Shown here: in pieces, positions 30,101 to 43,055 of the stretch
How positions within the stretch are numbered: the first letter of the stretch is position 1
Layout of the letters: each line of letters begins with the position of its first letter
NCBI GenBank assembly: GCA_964030475.1
Contig: CAXIPT010000001.1
Coordinates: 13,312,800-13,376,799, forward strand
Source of the DNA: Tethya wilhelma
Taxonomy: Eukaryota > Porifera > Demospongiae > Tethyida > Tethyidae
DNA length: 64,000 bases
Direction: 5' to 3'
The notes under the pieces: model-generated
What the model was told of the DNA's origin: nothing
What the model saw: the letters and a program-made list of their open reading frames with translations, nothing else
The model's database searches: none
Position numbers and translations under genes: made by a program

Positions 30101-32886
30101 CATGTTTTCTGTAGCCATTTAGACTCTATAATATTATTGCAGATCTGACAGTCTAAACTGCTGTCTTATGATCTTGTTGTCTAGTCTACACGAGGGTACA
30201 AAGGTCAATCGCTCGGCCATATGATACATAATCATGATGTCATAGCTGGTGCTTGAGTTCAACCATGGTCCCAAAATCATTGGGAATTTTCTGCTGTGGT
30301 CACAAGATCATGGCCAAATTTAGGAGGTTACCAATTGTGACCCTAGTCGTGGATCTAAGTACAGTGCATATGGGAGTGACCACGCAATGGGACCAACATA
30401 CCTGTGGTTGAAAAATCACATGACAGATGCATTCTGCAATCTGATTGGAAATCTTTCACACTGTGGTAATTTACCAGACCCCTTTTTCCTTGAGGGAAAG
30501 GAAGTGGTCTGGGCATTCTGAGAAAGAACTTGTTTTAGGAATATTTTGCTGACTCAGGAAGCCAGAGTAGCTCATGTGAGGTAAAACACTAATTGCCTTT
30601 GCTGACTAGCTGTACATGATCAAATGGGTCACATGATGCTCAGAAAAGGTACACTCACATCAGAGGAGGTTGCAAGTATGCAATTAGAGATCACGCATAT
30701 CCGTAAATGTGGCTGAATCAGCGGAAAAGGATGGCTGATTCAGCAGTTTTTAAGCAATAAACATTATTCAGGTGATCCCCGATTGCGCACTTGCAACCTC
30801 TTATTCTCTGCACTCAGTGCCACTCACATTATACCTACCACAATGAGTTAGCCTCATTTGCAGGCTCTCACCTTTGACCTTACACTCATAGTAAAGAAGG
30901 AGAGAGCCTGGTCAAAAATATCATTTGATTACGAGGTCGCGCCACATGCCAATATCCTATTGCCAATATTCTGACCTTTGACCCCACTAAGCGCCAATTG
31001 CTAATGTCCTATCTCCGATATTTTGACCTTTGAACCTACTAAGCGCTGATCGCCAATGTCTGCTCTCCGAAAGTTTAACCGTAGTAATTATTAGTCTGCT
31101 GTTATTGACAGGGATCATAGGCCTTCTTTTTGTGCCTGGGAACAACGCTCAGTGCTGCTCTGACATAGCCAGCCCTTTTCCTGCATACATATAAGGGGCT
31201 ATGTTTAGGATAGTTATGATAAAGTTTGTCTTATGTGGCAGTATAATGACAGTGATGTCTATAGGTCTGAGTCTAGCCAGAGAAGTAAAATCTACTGGCA
31301 GCTTTACATTATGCTACTTCGTTGCTAGAGTACGCGTTACTTTCGACATCTACTATATAGTGGTAGAATATTTCTTGACAGCAGCTGAGCGTCTGTTATC
31401 ATTGAGTGGTGACTTGTACCTGAACCCTTCCAGCCAACTGTCTACTATGGCTATAAAAGGTCTATCCTATGTGTTCACTTCTAATTAATGCCCCCTCCTC
31501 AATCAACCAGAGTACATATAATCGAATAGCGTTACATGTGGTCACAAACTTTACTGAAAATGTAATCAAGCAAAAAACGAAACTTATCTGTTCCATTTCT
31601 GATTGTAAGATTCGATATTAAGCTCTGATGTTTTTCCAAGACTTGTATCCAGCATTTTTGGTTTGGGGTCAGAGATTAAACTTTCGGAGATCGCACATTG
31701 GCGATTGGCGTTTAGCAGGTTCAATAGTCAAAATATCGGAGATCGAACATTGCCGACTGGCAAAGGTCAGAACATTGGCAATAGGATATTGGCACGTGGC
31801 GTGACCTCTAGGGCCACCATATTTGATTGATGTCAGGGATGATGTAAATGTAGACATGACCTTTGACCTCTATTGTGATTGTGCCGCTTTATGAGTGCCA
31901 GGTAAGAAAAACTCCCAAGTTACTGAACTTACCTTGCTTTGTTTTCATGGTTTTCGTAGCTTAAGTCAATGAATGTCAGCAGCATAATCCATTAGTTCAG
32001 ACTCGATGCAGCTGCAGGGGTCAAAGGGCTTGTCTATTTCTGACCAGGCTCTCTCTCCTTCCTTACCGTGAGTGTAAGGTCAAAGGTAAGAGCCTGTGAA
32101 CCGTGGCAAGGCAAATAATGAGTAGTGACTTGTGACCATTATTGCCTCATGAGTTCAGGGTTAGTGCTTGTGACATGTTCATGCACATGCTCCTGTTGAA
32201 CTACTTCGTGATTCACTAAAATGAATTGACACCCCCATGAGTAATTTACCTTGTAGCAATCACTTTTTGGTTGGCGATCACTGATCAAGGCATAGTTATA
32301 GCAGGTATACAACAGTTTTCCATTTACTTATGCCCAGATGTATCCTCATCAACAAGTATGAAAAGATAATAGACAATTCAACATTAAAACAAAGCTCTTT
32401 GTTATCATGTTGATCACAGGTTATTGAAAAGCACATCAGACAAGAATTGCCTTTCATGGCTTCTGAAAATATTATCATGGCTATGGTCAAAGCAGGAGCT
32501 AATAGACAGGTAACTTTTGTTGACAATTTTACTGAAATGCACTCACTATCAATCTATATTCTGGCAGGAGTGTCATGAGCATATTCGTGTGTTATCACAA
32601 GAGGCAGGTGCGCAAGTCAAAGAACATGGACTAGAAAATGACCTAGTGGACAGAATAAAAGCATCAACTTACTTTAAACCAGTGCATGAAAAGCTGTTGG
32701 AATTGTTTGATCCCAAAACATTTATTGGCAGAGCTCCTCAGCAGGTGTGTTGGTGTACATGACATATTTGTCCTTCTTTTTACCTTTTCTTCATTTTAGG
32801 TTGAAAGATTTATGACTGAAGAAGTAAAACCTGCTCTAAAACACTATACTGAGCAACTGGACCATAAGGCACAGCTCTTGTTGTAG
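27177..32886 (+). CDS. ADSL: Adenylosuccinate lyase
   Basis: Eleven exons: 27177-27320, 27375-27578, 27637-27681, 27745-27824, 27877-28048, 28103-28149, 29079-29285, 29541-29733, 32420-32509, 32568-32744 and 32800-32886. All junctions keep phase and give 481 aa (human 484). Family blocks run in order: [69 protein letters not shown], and the signature [14 protein letters not shown]. They continue with [16 protein letters not shown] and [17 protein letters not shown]. The enzyme makes AMP from adenylosuccinate and AICAR from SAICAR in purine synthesis, as a cytosolic homotetramer. Intron 6 holds a 717-bp transposon and intron 8 a 1.27-kb MITE. The last three exons occur a second time after an n at 32942. 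Confidence 0.96.
28192..28908. mobile_element. Non-autonomous TA-target transposon in ADSL intron 6
   Basis: Inverted ends CAGTGCAACCACATAAGAGA and TCTCTTATGTGGTTGCACTG, with near-perfect pairing for about 30 bp, flanked by TA at both sides. Length 717 bp. The CAGTG end and TA target fit the Tc1/mariner group. No transposase frame is present. Confidence 0.8.
29298..29488. mobile_element. TA-type MITE in ADSL intron 7
   Basis: TATAGCTGGAAATTTT at the left and AAAATTTTTAGCTGTATGG at the right are inverted, and internal AAAATTTTCG/CGAAAATTTT also pair. It is a diverged member of the CCGTATAGC family. Confidence 0.5.
30849..32114. mobile_element. Large MITE with 9-bp TSD in ADSL intron 8 (family 1)
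   Basis: Left end TAGCCTCATTTGCAGGCTCT and right end AGAGCCTGTGAACC...AGGCAA are inverted. Long subterminal arms (30,905-31,080 against 31,673-31,815) pair, including GCCAATATTCTGACCTTTGA. Flanks ACAATGAGT and ATAATGAGT agree at 8 of 9 bases. The stretch 31,820-32,050 matches the centre of the family member at 54,210. Confidence 0.75.
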
Positions 32887-33765
32887 ATTCTAAATGAAGC
32901 GCATTGATGTCTTGTTGTGAGCATGCGCAGTAATGTGAAAANATGTTCATGCACATGCTCCTGTTGAACTACTTCATGATTCACTAAAATGAATTGACTG
33001 TAATTCTCACCCCCATGAGTAATTTACCCACTTTTTGGTTGGTGATCAAGGCATAGTTATAGCAGGTATACAACAGTTTTCCATACAGTTTCATCTACAA
33101 ATACTGCATTAGTCACACAATGTAAAAATGTTTACAAATCACATTTACTTATGCCCAGATGTATTCTCATCAATAAGTATGAAAAGATATTTGACAGTTC
33201 AACATTATCTTTGTTATCATGTTGATCACAGGTTATTGAAAAACACATCAGACAAGAATTGCCTTTCATGGCTTCTGAAAATATTATCATGGCTATGGTC
33301 AAAGCAGGAGCTAATAGACAGGTAACTTTTGTTGACAATTTCACTGAAATGCACTCATCACTGATCAATCCATATTCTGGCAGGAGTGTCATGAGCATAT
33401 TCGTGTGTTATCACAAGAGGCAGGTGCGCAAGTCAAAGAACATGGACTAGAAAATGACTTAGTGGACAGAATAAAAGCATCAACTTACTTTAAACCAGTG
33501 CATGAAAAGCTGTTGGAATTGTTTGATCCCAAAACATTTATTGGCAGAGCTCCTCAACAGGTGTGTTGGTGTACATGACATATTTGTCCTTCTTTTTACC
33601 TTTTCTTCATTTTAGGTTGAAAGATTTATGACTGAAGAAGTAAAACCTGCTCTAAAACACTATACTGAGCAACTGGACCATAAGGCACAGCTCTTGTTGT
33701 AGATTCTAAATGAAGCGCATTGATGTCTTGTTGTGAGCATGCGCAGTAATGTGAAAATGAGTCAG
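32176..33765 (+). repeat. Direct duplication of ADSL exons 9-11 across an n
   Basis: 32,176-32,941 and 32,943-33,765 are near-identical and include exons 9, 10 and 11. The second set is at 33232-33321, 33384-33560 and 33616-33702. The first copy ends exactly at the n (GTGAAAA) and the second begins right after it (ATGTTCATGCACATGCTCCT). Small insertions, such as about 90 bp before the second exon 9, distinguish them. This is what two overlapping allelic contigs joined end to end would look like. Confidence 0.85.
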
Positions 33766-34220
33766 GTTTACGCGATGTGACAATTTTTGACGCAACACAC
33801 GTGATCTGGAGCTAGCTGGACATGCCATGCGCAGCAGCGTTTAGCGAGCTGTGTTGGCTCCAATACAATATTTCCTTGGGTTGTGCTGCCAAAATGCTAG
33901 TTTTTTCGTGAGAAAGTTTTTAACTTTGTTGTTATTCCCATCGTTTACCTTGAAAGTACTTGGAATTGACACAACTCCAATTTCAAGCAGGTAAGAGTCT
34001 TGTGTATGTGTACAATTGTTAGTACAGTAGTTTTGTGTTTACTTGTGTGTTTTTAGTCGCTTTCTGTCTGAGTTTCCAGTCTAATGACCATAATTATGTA
34101 CAGCTCGTGTCGTAAAGTCTTTGACACATTTTGATCAAAATAGATACCAATTGATATGATACTAACGCGCCCGCGTAAATTGTGGTTTCATGAATGTATC
34201 CAGGTGTACGTGTACAAATT
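33703..34220 (+). promoter_or_regulatory. Upstream region and 5' UTR exon of the ATF7IP-like gene
   Basis: It contains two GCATGCGCAG-type NRF-1-like motifs (33,737 and 33,825). A likely non-coding first exon ends CAATTTCAAGCAG|gtaaga near 33,990. The coding exon follows a GTATCCAG acceptor at 34203. Confidence 0.45.
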
Positions 34221-37200
34221 ATGAGTGGGTCAACCAAGTCAACAGGTGTAAAGCCATCTAACAGGTTACCATTCACAGCATTTAAATCAAGAACTAGAAC
34301 TCACAAACAATCATTTCATCAAAAGAGATGTGATAAAGCAAAACCTAGTCTTGGTCAGGCAGATCCTAACTTTTTGGAAGCGCTGGAACGAAGACCGATC
34401 AGTAGCTTTACTAAACAGAAAAAACATCTAGATAACGGTCATGCCGAGAAGTTCAGTACAAAAAAGTTGAGGCCAAGTGATTTGCCTATGAACTGCACCC
34501 TAAATGCAAAATGTTCGAAGTCATCGCCAAAACATAATGTGAAGGTAAATAGTAGTGCTGTAGCGTCAATGAAACCACAAGCACTAAGTTTGAATGATGG
34601 AGCCCCCAAACAAACAATGCCCCTTTCTTTTAAACCAGCAGCACGAGGTGCTTCTAAGGAACGCACTGCCATCACACCAGAAGAGGTAGTCAAGAGTGTG
34701 TATGGAAAGGGAACTGTAAATAGTAAGTACAAAATTCCATCAAAGAAGCAACGTTCAAGTGACAGCCCTTTATCACCCACACCTAAGCCAAACGAAAGCC
34801 CAACTTGTAATGGTACTACTCAGATTACTAGTACGGTGCTCTCATCTATTCCACCCTTGGCACCAAAGGCACCAAAGGATTCTGTCCAAGATAAAGAGTG
34901 CAAACTGGTACAGAAACCACAGAAGAGACAAATTGCTAAAAAGTCAACTGGTAACAAGTGGTCACAAGCTGTAGAAAGGAAGCAATGGGTATTGAAACGT
35001 TACAGCCAGCTTAGGCTAACCAGGGTAAAGTTTCCTTGCATATCCAAATCAAATCTCAAACTGCCAAAGCAAGATGTGTCGTTGAAAGTGAAAAGTGTTG
35101 AGACTGCAACTCCAGTTGTAACGAACCGAAAGCGTGCAAAACAGTTTTCCTCACCTGTAGTTCCTTCAAAGAGACCTAAGACCGAAGATGTACAAGTAGC
35201 TGAACATAGTGGTGTGTCTAAGGTTACTTGTTCACGTACAGTGCCGTTTGAAGATGCTCTTCCCCTCAAGTGTGCACGGGCAACTCCTTACATTCCACGG
35301 AAAAAAGAACTTTTTAAGAAATCTTCTTTTACTCCACGACCACCAAAAATAAAGGTTCCAGTTGAATCTTATTCATTAGAGAGTGAAACCAGTGATGATG
35401 CACATGTAGCAGGTCAGATTGCCAATGCGTCTGCTAGTGATTCCATGAATGAGGACGTGATAGTGCCTAAAGTGAACAGTGTGATCACCCTTAACTTAAA
35501 GAGCACTTCCGTCTCAGATTTATCATCGGATGATAGAACTGACACACAACCAACACCACCACCTGCCCCTCCAAACAACATTGCTGCTGTTAGTGTCAAC
35601 TTGAAACCACATGGTGAGAGCAGTAGTAATGTTACACCCTCTATTGTTGTGCCATTCTCAGTTACACACTCAAGACATGATGGGAGGGGTAATGCTGATT
35701 CGATTAGCCACGGACACTCCCCTGACAACCAAACATGTGTTGTGAAACCACCTACAAACACAAAGGAATCACCTCAGTGTTTGTCTGACCAACAAACTAA
35801 CTCCACCACCAACCAGAGTGAACACTTGCTCAGTGACAGTGTCGACTATTTGTTGGAGAATGACAATGAAATCGAATATAGAGGAACTTCTGGTGTGTCT
35901 ACGCCCACTGTTTTGACGTTACCCAAAACCTCAAGTGGTGACAGTATTCAACAGACCCAAAGTGCCTCTTCTCAAACTGAATCTTCTTGCAATGTGACCA
36001 CCGGCCGTCTGGATGAGAGTAGCTCCATCACCAGACAAACATTATCACTACAACTACAAGAACCCAGAGAAAGGAAAGCTTCTCCTCTACCATCCTGTTC
36101 TCCTCTCTTGTCTCCAGCTGATGAAGAGTATGGCTTCAGACTCCAAGAAACAATCGACAAGTTTGTCTATGGAGACGATGCTGAGCCAAAGAGCTCACGG
36201 TAGGTGAATTTATGGGGAAAGTAAAGATTCTTTTCAGGGAAGAGGATTGTGTGTGACTTGTGTTGTGTTTGCATGTGTAATTGCTACAGTGTTACTATTT
36301 TCATGTACATACGTGCATACACATAGCTCATCTCGGACGATCACTCCTGATGATGGTGACGAAGATCTCTCACTGGTTGTGAAGATCAAGCGTACTGATG
36401 GTCTTTGTTTCCCATCACCGTCTGCTCCCAGTCCACACATTGGTTTAACGACAGAGACCTTGGGGATGTACCAGTCTCAGGGGGTCCAAGTACACAGTGG
36501 GATGATAGTAGACAAAGAGGTGAGAGGAGATGCTGGGAACATTTGCTAGGACCCTTTAGTGCTGTTTATTTGAAATGCTGTCTCCCTTCAGATATTGGAC
36601 AGGTATGTTTCGGTAAAGATCAGTGAGGCTCTGTATGAAATGAACCAGCAGCTTCAAAAGACAGAGACATTAGTTGAGCGGGTTATGGCTGACAAGGAAA
36701 AGTTGGAGAAATTGATTGAGGCCAAAGTTCAAATGATAAAGGTATGTGGAATCACTAGGCTAAAGTGTGTGGTTAAGGAGTTTAATTGGTCATGTTTTTG
36801 TTAAGGGGGTACCACCCTACTGTGTTGTACTGTCTTAAATCTGTCTAGATATGTGGTGGTAGCTACTGTAGGTCGGGAAGTTTTCGCTAGGTAATTTTCA
36901 CTCCTTCGACTGATTCGGTAAATACGTTTTTAAATTTTCATGAGTTTAATTTTCACCACTTTGTGCGTGTGGCGAAAAAAATTTAATTGCAAAATTTTCC
37001 TGATTTACAGTATATTGTTCAGATTCTAATGTTTGCCTGGAAATTTTAACACCTAGTAGGAAATTTTTGACCCAGCTAGTACTGTGTAGGGGTTAATTGT
37101 CACACTTACAAATCACCAGTCGTTCCGCCAACGGGGAAGTCACGTGAATATATTTACACTATGACGTCATTTTAGTGTGAAATTGAGCAGAATTTGGCAG

Positions 37201-40200
37201 AGTAGGTAGTGTTCGAAAAACCTGCCGCTTGTTATTTTTTGGAGCAAGGGAGGCTAAAGAAGCTGTTTAAAAAGTTTCAGGTAAAGTTTTTTGACATATA
37301 CGATGGATAATTAGACCGTACTGTGGGTCACTTTTTCTTTTGCATGCCGCTTTATAAGTGCCCTTGCTGATGTCCCACGGAAGGCGGCATTTGTATGTAC
37401 GCTAGTATCTGGAAGAGCTGTGGGAACAAGTTAGATCTCATGTATATTTTCAAGAAGCTACTTGATCATCTGCTGGTCAAACATTGGGAGCCTTATGTGT
37501 ATCGGAAAAAATTTCCCGACAAGGTCTTGTGTGAATGTTCTAAACTGATTGTGAGGCAAGCACACTCTTGTTGAGTCATACAACAAATTCTATGAGGTTA
37601 CTGTAGTTGAAAACAGTTTCACATACATTTTTTCACCTACTGCTTCATTATTTCTATGATTATTTTTATTCTATAAGTTATTTATGCTGTCAATTTATTT
37701 CTTGATAGCTACAGATGGCTATTTTAATAACTTTTAATAATTCAGCAATTCATTGCAACGATCCTTACCCAACCCAATATATTGTGATACTGGATTTTTG
37801 TAGCGCTTTTCCCAAGGCTGATTTCCACGGGAACAACTCAAGATTCAAGTTAATGAAACTGCAGTATATCTATTCTTAGCTCGAAAGAAACTGTGCCATG
37901 AACTTTATCGGAAAAAATTTCCTGACGGGATTTATAGTTTTGAGTAGAGTGAAGCTGGGGCATTATAAATCACGAAAGTTTAGAACTAAGTGATGAAAAT
38001 GAGAGAAATGAATAACTGAAATACCGTATTAACAATATAAACTAAGCGTATGGGTACAAATTTTACCTGAGAGCAAGAATTCTGGTTTGAATAAATAATA
38101 AGCTAGCTAAATGGCGCCATTTTGTTACACTTCCGGTTAAATAAATTTGTATGGGTACTATTGGACTTCCGTTCCGTTGGCGGAACGACTGTCACCACTT
38201 TAGTAGAGCATGCACATGTGTAAAAGTTAACGTTTGCCACAATTGCTTGTCAAGCCCACAGTGGCAGAAACCAAAGCTTACCTACTACCATAGAGTCAGG
38301 TTATTTAGCATAAGCATTTGTTGGCATGAAAAGTATGTGCTAAATTGGGTTGCCATGGTAACATACCATATAGCGGGAATTTTTTGTGGGGGGAAATTTT
38401 TACGTTTTTGTCTTGAATAGAATTTGCGGGGGAAATTTTTCCCCACGAAAAATTTCCGCCATACGGTATGACCACTCCTTCAAACATTTGTGATTATGTG
38501 CTTGAGCCTTTGCTGAAGCCCCTTTTCCCAATTGAAATAGAGAACAAAGCTATATTCTATATGGTTTTAAGCAATATGCTTATCAATTATCAAAGATGAA
38601 TGAAAGAAGACCATATGGCTTGAATAACGTACTTGACTGTACAGTATTTTTCATGGAGAAAAAAACCCTGTAGATTCGATGCGAAACCAATCGTACAGCC
38701 GGAAATATTGGCAATTTAGACTCTGACTGTTAAATCATCATATTATAACCCTCATCAATATTTCCGGTTGTGCAGTAATATTGTATAGTGTGAGTTGACA
38801 TCATGTAGCTCTAGTCTTTATGTGTAGTGAGCATTGCTCTGGTGGGGTGTGGAGATTGGTAGTAAGGTGCTGAATAAGCTACAAGAGGATGTGCAAAATA
38901 GTTGGCATAACAATAAAGTTCAATCAACACAGTCCTGTGTCATAATGTACATTACTACCATAACAATAGTGATTCATTGTTTTTGAGGTTGTGTAACTCA
39001 GAGTAAGTCAAATGTATCAACAGTTAAGACCTGTTGATAGCACTTTGACACTAACCAGCCTACAGGTGTTAACAGTGTGGTTTGTGGTTACTAATTACAG
39101 TCATTTGGCTTCACAATGTGCTGCTTCCCTTGTGTAGTACACACTGTACATGTGTACTAGCCTCGTTCCCAGGCTCCTCCCTCGCGAATATTTCATACGA
39201 AAATAAGGAGGGAGAGAGCCTGGTATCAAATATCACGTGCGTGACGTATAGGTGGACGCCAAGGTGGACGCGAGCTCTGTGGTTAAGACCGCAACAAGAC
39301 ATTCACTTGACCAAGTCCAGGGCTTCAGCATCATTTTTGCCAGTCTAAGAACACTGAGAGAGCTACGAGTGGATGAAGATGAGATTAAAGAAGACCAAGG
39401 ACACTTAGTAGCCTCTAATGATTGTCAATTCAACTGCAGATAAATATTAGCCTCTCGTATCAGCTCTTTTAGTTCAGAGTTCAGTCTCCATTCTTCTGTC
39501 AGCCCTCAACAAGACACGCAGACAAACTGACGATCACAAATATTGAGCAGAAGGTTTATTCTTTGGTCTTCGCTAGCTGAAGAAGCTTACAACAAGCGTA
39601 CAACAGTTTTTTCAAGCGTTTTTGTCCATTCTGTCCTGCTCGCGGTAACTCCCAGGAAAACTTCGACCGCATACTGATGCATATTCAAAATTGACTACGT
39701 CACGCACGTGATATTTGATACCAGGCTCTCTCCCTCCTTATTTTCGTAGGAAATATTCGCGAGGGAGGAGCCTGGGAACGAGGCTACATGTGTACAGCTG
39801 TCTGCTAACATGTTGAGTATCACACATCATTGTTTGTGTTTCATCTTTCACAGGAGCTAACTGTGAACGGTTTCAAGCCTACTCTAGTGGATGCTGAAAC
39901 CATGACTACTGATTCATATCTCCAGAAACAATCATCCACTGTATCGGTATGTATGTTCAAAATTCAATCATTTACAGTAGATGCCCATGCACTGATGTGG
40001 AGCATACAATTATTTTGTATCTCTACTATGTCCACTGGTGTTAGTGCATTATGTGAAAATTACGTACATGCATTGTGTATCTCTACCTACAGGCTAAACC
40101 CAAAAATGTTAAAATGACGAATGCTGCTGTACAGACTGATAAGGAGCAAGCTGAAAGCGTCTGTCTCAAGCGTTTGAACCCGTCAGACCTCCAACCCTAT

Positions 40201-42632
40201 CTCCGTCTTCGTTCAGCCACTCCAGTGTCCTCTACTTCAGAGCCTGACGATCCTGAATTGATCCCCAGCAAAAGTGTTGCTCAAGAAACGAAAAGACGTT
40301 GGATGTTCAAGGAACCTGAAGCATGTGGTAGAACTACTGCCTACAGACCACAGGTGAGGCTCATCAGAGCCTTGAGTGATTCCATCAACTCCAACAGTGA
40401 CAAAACTGAACCCGCTCAAAAAGGCGTTGCTCCTGGGAACGTCATTGGAGACGCTGTTGGTTGGAATATGCTTGGTTCCACTCTACAGAGGCTTTTTGAA
40501 GAAGTACACAAAGTTTACCTGGTACTGAAGAGCCTGTCATTTGAGACTGTCCTGAAAGCTCGTGTTTCGGAAGTGATCGCTGCTGTTGGTCATCTAGTAT
40601 CTCATTTGCCCATACCAAACACCTCTATTGAACGAGAGGTCAAGAAACCCATATCTGAGTCGACAGCTTCATACATGCTTGGATGGAAGATGAAGGAGCT
40701 TATCATTCTCTTGAGAAATATTGTCACTCACGGGACAATGCTCCCTGCTTTCTTCAGAGCCGAGGTGATCCGAACACAGAAGGTTGTTCACAAGACTCTT
40801 GATTTTGCTTCTGAAGGCTTGAGGAATGAGACCATCCAGCATGGATCACATGGCTACATGGTGGAATCAAACCACTCCCCACTTCCTTTGAGGTCCCTTG
40901 AACTACGACCCTTACCGATGGAACCGTTCATCTATTATGATTTCGAAGATCTCGGTATTGATCCGTATGATGGTGAAACTAGCTACAGTTCTGTTACCAG
41001 TAGTGACTCTGAAGCTGATGAGAGACCACGTTCGAGATCTTCACATCAAGGACGACCCAAGTCCAATGGCAAGACAAAGAAAAAGTCGACAAAGTCTGTT
41101 CGTGCTCGACGAAGTACCGATCCTATTCACAACAAGAGTGACAATACTCCACGACAACTTCCAAAATGGTTGGAACGAGATAGGCTGCTAGTAGAACGGA
41201 TAAAGAAGCACACTTCTAAGAGTACAAGTCCAAGGAAGCCAAGAGCACAGCGATCACCCCCCACCATTCTAAGAGTGCCTCTAAGTAAAGGAAAGAAGAA
41301 GGCCCAGCCACCATCGTCGTCAACAGTGAGCAACATTCCTTCCAGCAGTACTAGTCGAACCACTACAGGGCCTCTGAAGGCCACACCCTCTGTTAGCACC
41401 ACAGCTGTCATACCCACCACCAGTACCCGTGTTGCTTCCAGCTCTGCTCCAGTGACAAACTTTGTGAGCACTCCCCTTCCTCAGCCTGTGCCCACAGTAG
41501 AGCAGGCCATGATGAGTCCTCATGCCATTTTGTCCAGTCTCAACCCATCTACTTCCAGGATTGACAGCTCTCTGGGTGTGGCTGGTCGACTGCAAAAGGA
41601 TGCCATATCCCAACAAAAGTTTGTAAATGTTGCTCAACTTCTTCAGAACAATGCAAGTGTGGTGTCCTCACCCCCTGCTGTGCTGAGACAGTCAGGTGTG
41701 TCTGTAGTACCACTGCACTCTTTAGCCACTTCCGCTCCGCAAACTGTAGCTGCCGATCCACATCTCAACTCGAACATGATTAAGGCATTGCTGGCACAAA
41801 CACAAACTTTCATTGATAGTGCCCAAAGAATGAAGTCAGGAAGTGCAAGTTCTGCTGTTCACTCACAAGGTGTTTCGATTCAGAAATTACCCAACAGCTT
41901 AGCTAAAGAGTGTGTCCAGTCTTCTACAGTAACCCAATCACAATGTTCAGGCAGCGTCTCTGACCTAACTACCATGTCCGTTACCAAGGTTGCTTCCACT
42001 ATGCCTGCATCTAATAGTGGAGCTGTACAGTTGGACAAACCGTCGGAGGAAGGTGCTCCTTGTGTTACCCCTCCCAGTCAAGTACATGTACCGGTAACTG
42101 TTCCTTCAACACCAATTTCTCACTCTACAACTTCAATTGTGCAAGTTTGTCCCTCAGCCACTGAAGCTGCGACTCCTTCGGTCATGTCCGTCGTCATTAA
42201 CCCTAATGCTGCACCACCCACGTCTAGTGGTGGGTCTAAACAGAAGAAAACTCCCAAATCTAGTGTTCCCGCTATACCCCAAGTGAGATCTGCCCCCAAA
42301 GGTTCCAAGAAAGGTACAAATGCTGTTACTAAGACTGTGTCATCAGTAGACTCTGTGAGCTCTCCAAAGGCCGATTCATCACCATCGTCACTCTCTACTG
42401 TTGGTGGGGTGTTGAAAAACAAGTGCATTACACCTGAATTTGTGGAACAATTGAAGTCTGCACTGAAATCGCACTCTAAATCAGACAGTGTTGTTGCTAG
42501 TGCCTCAAGAGTTCTGACAGCCCTTTCCCAGACCACTCCCACCACAGGCACTCAACAAACACCAACTGAGTTGTGTGTAACCTCCTCCTCCTCCTCCTCA
42601 CCTCAACCTGCCACCACTGGTGGTATTACTAC
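34221..42632 (+). CDS. ATF7IP: ATF7IP (MCAF)-like chromatin factor, N-terminal and middle part
   Basis: Exons 34221-36199, 36327-36519, 36592-36741, 39854-39946 and 40093 to the n at 42633 join in phase (2, 0, 0, 0), giving about 1,650 residues so far. The first exon is Lys/Ser/Pro-rich, disordered, with nuclear-signal-like KRPK and KKQRSS stretches. The third exon (ILDRYVSVKISEALYEMNQQ then LQKTETLVERV) is a coiled coil, the type of segment through which ATF7IP binds SETDB1. The last exon is Ser/Thr/Pro-rich with a helical block (GWNMLGSTLQRLFEEVHKVY). Identification rests on the C-terminal FN3 domain found inverted at 44,961-46,112. ATF7IP stabilises SETDB1 and supports H3K9 methylation and silencing. 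A frame past the n is spurious. Confidence 0.75.
37117..38191. mobile_element. 1,075-bp DNA transposon with 4-bp TSD (family 2)
   Basis: Ends CAGTCGTTCCGCCAACGG and CCGTTGGCGGAACGACTG form 18-bp perfect inverted repeats, flanked by TCAC on both sides (37113-37116, 38192-38195). No long frame. It is related to 46,269-47,334, which lies in the opposite orientation. Sub-terminal matches include GGAAGTCCAATAGT...CCATACAAATTTA and GTCACGTGA...TGACGTCA. Confidence 0.85.
38366..38466. mobile_element. TA-type MITE, CCGTATAGCGGG family
   Basis: CCATATAGCGGGAATTTTTT and its complement ending CCGCCATACGG pair across almost the whole 101 bp. TA flanks each end. The element is nearly a perfect hairpin. 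Confidence 0.8.
38696..38775. mobile_element. Short TA-type MITE, GCCGGAAATATTG family
   Basis: CAGCCGGAAATATTGG and TCAATATTTCCGGTTG are inverted, with TA on both sides. It is related to 25,397-25,604. Confidence 0.55.
39158..39786. mobile_element. 629-bp MITE with 9-bp TSD (family 1)
   Basis: Ends TAGCCTCGTTCCCAGGCTCC and GGAGCCTGGGAACGAGGCTA, with arms pairing for about 90 bp (through AATATCACGTGCGTGACGTA). The 9-bp CATGTGTAC flanks both ends (39149-39157, 39787-39795). It lies just upstream of the small coding exon 39854-39946. Confidence 0.9.
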
Positions 42633-43055
42633 NAGTTTTGTTTGGAACAAGTTTCTCTGTTTCCATGTTTCAGTCCTATTATAGTAGTACAATATCATAG
42701 ATAATATATTATGTATGTGTGTAATATAAATTATTATCTATGACAATATGAATGCATGAATGAATCTAAGACACTATGAAGTAGAAATAATGTAGCAATC
42801 AATCAGAGTATTACTATTGGTATAGTGCTATTATATAAGACATTAGCTTACTCAAAGCGATGTTTATAGAGAGTAGAGACTGTCAGACAGCAGAAACTTA
42901 AACTCTATCCTTAAATTGTTAGAAATTGGAAATGGTCGTCTACTGACCTAGTTCTATTTAAAGCGCACCTCATTCCGTGGGTGTGGTTCTGGCGTAGTTC
43001 TGGTGTAACTCAGAGCTCTGGGGTTTACGAGGCTAGGTGTACTGTGTACTGTATT

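Larger units (their letters stand above)
36742..39853. other. 3.1-kb ATF7IP intron rich in transposons
   Basis: Contains the 1,075-bp element at 37,117, two TA-type MITEs at 38,366 and 38,696, and the 629-bp MITE at 39,158. No coding sequence was seen. Confidence 0.7.

Noticed and set aside
37117..38191. piggyBac or Kolobok assignment from the 4-bp target
   Set aside because: Flanks are TCAC and AGAG in the two copies, not TTAA.
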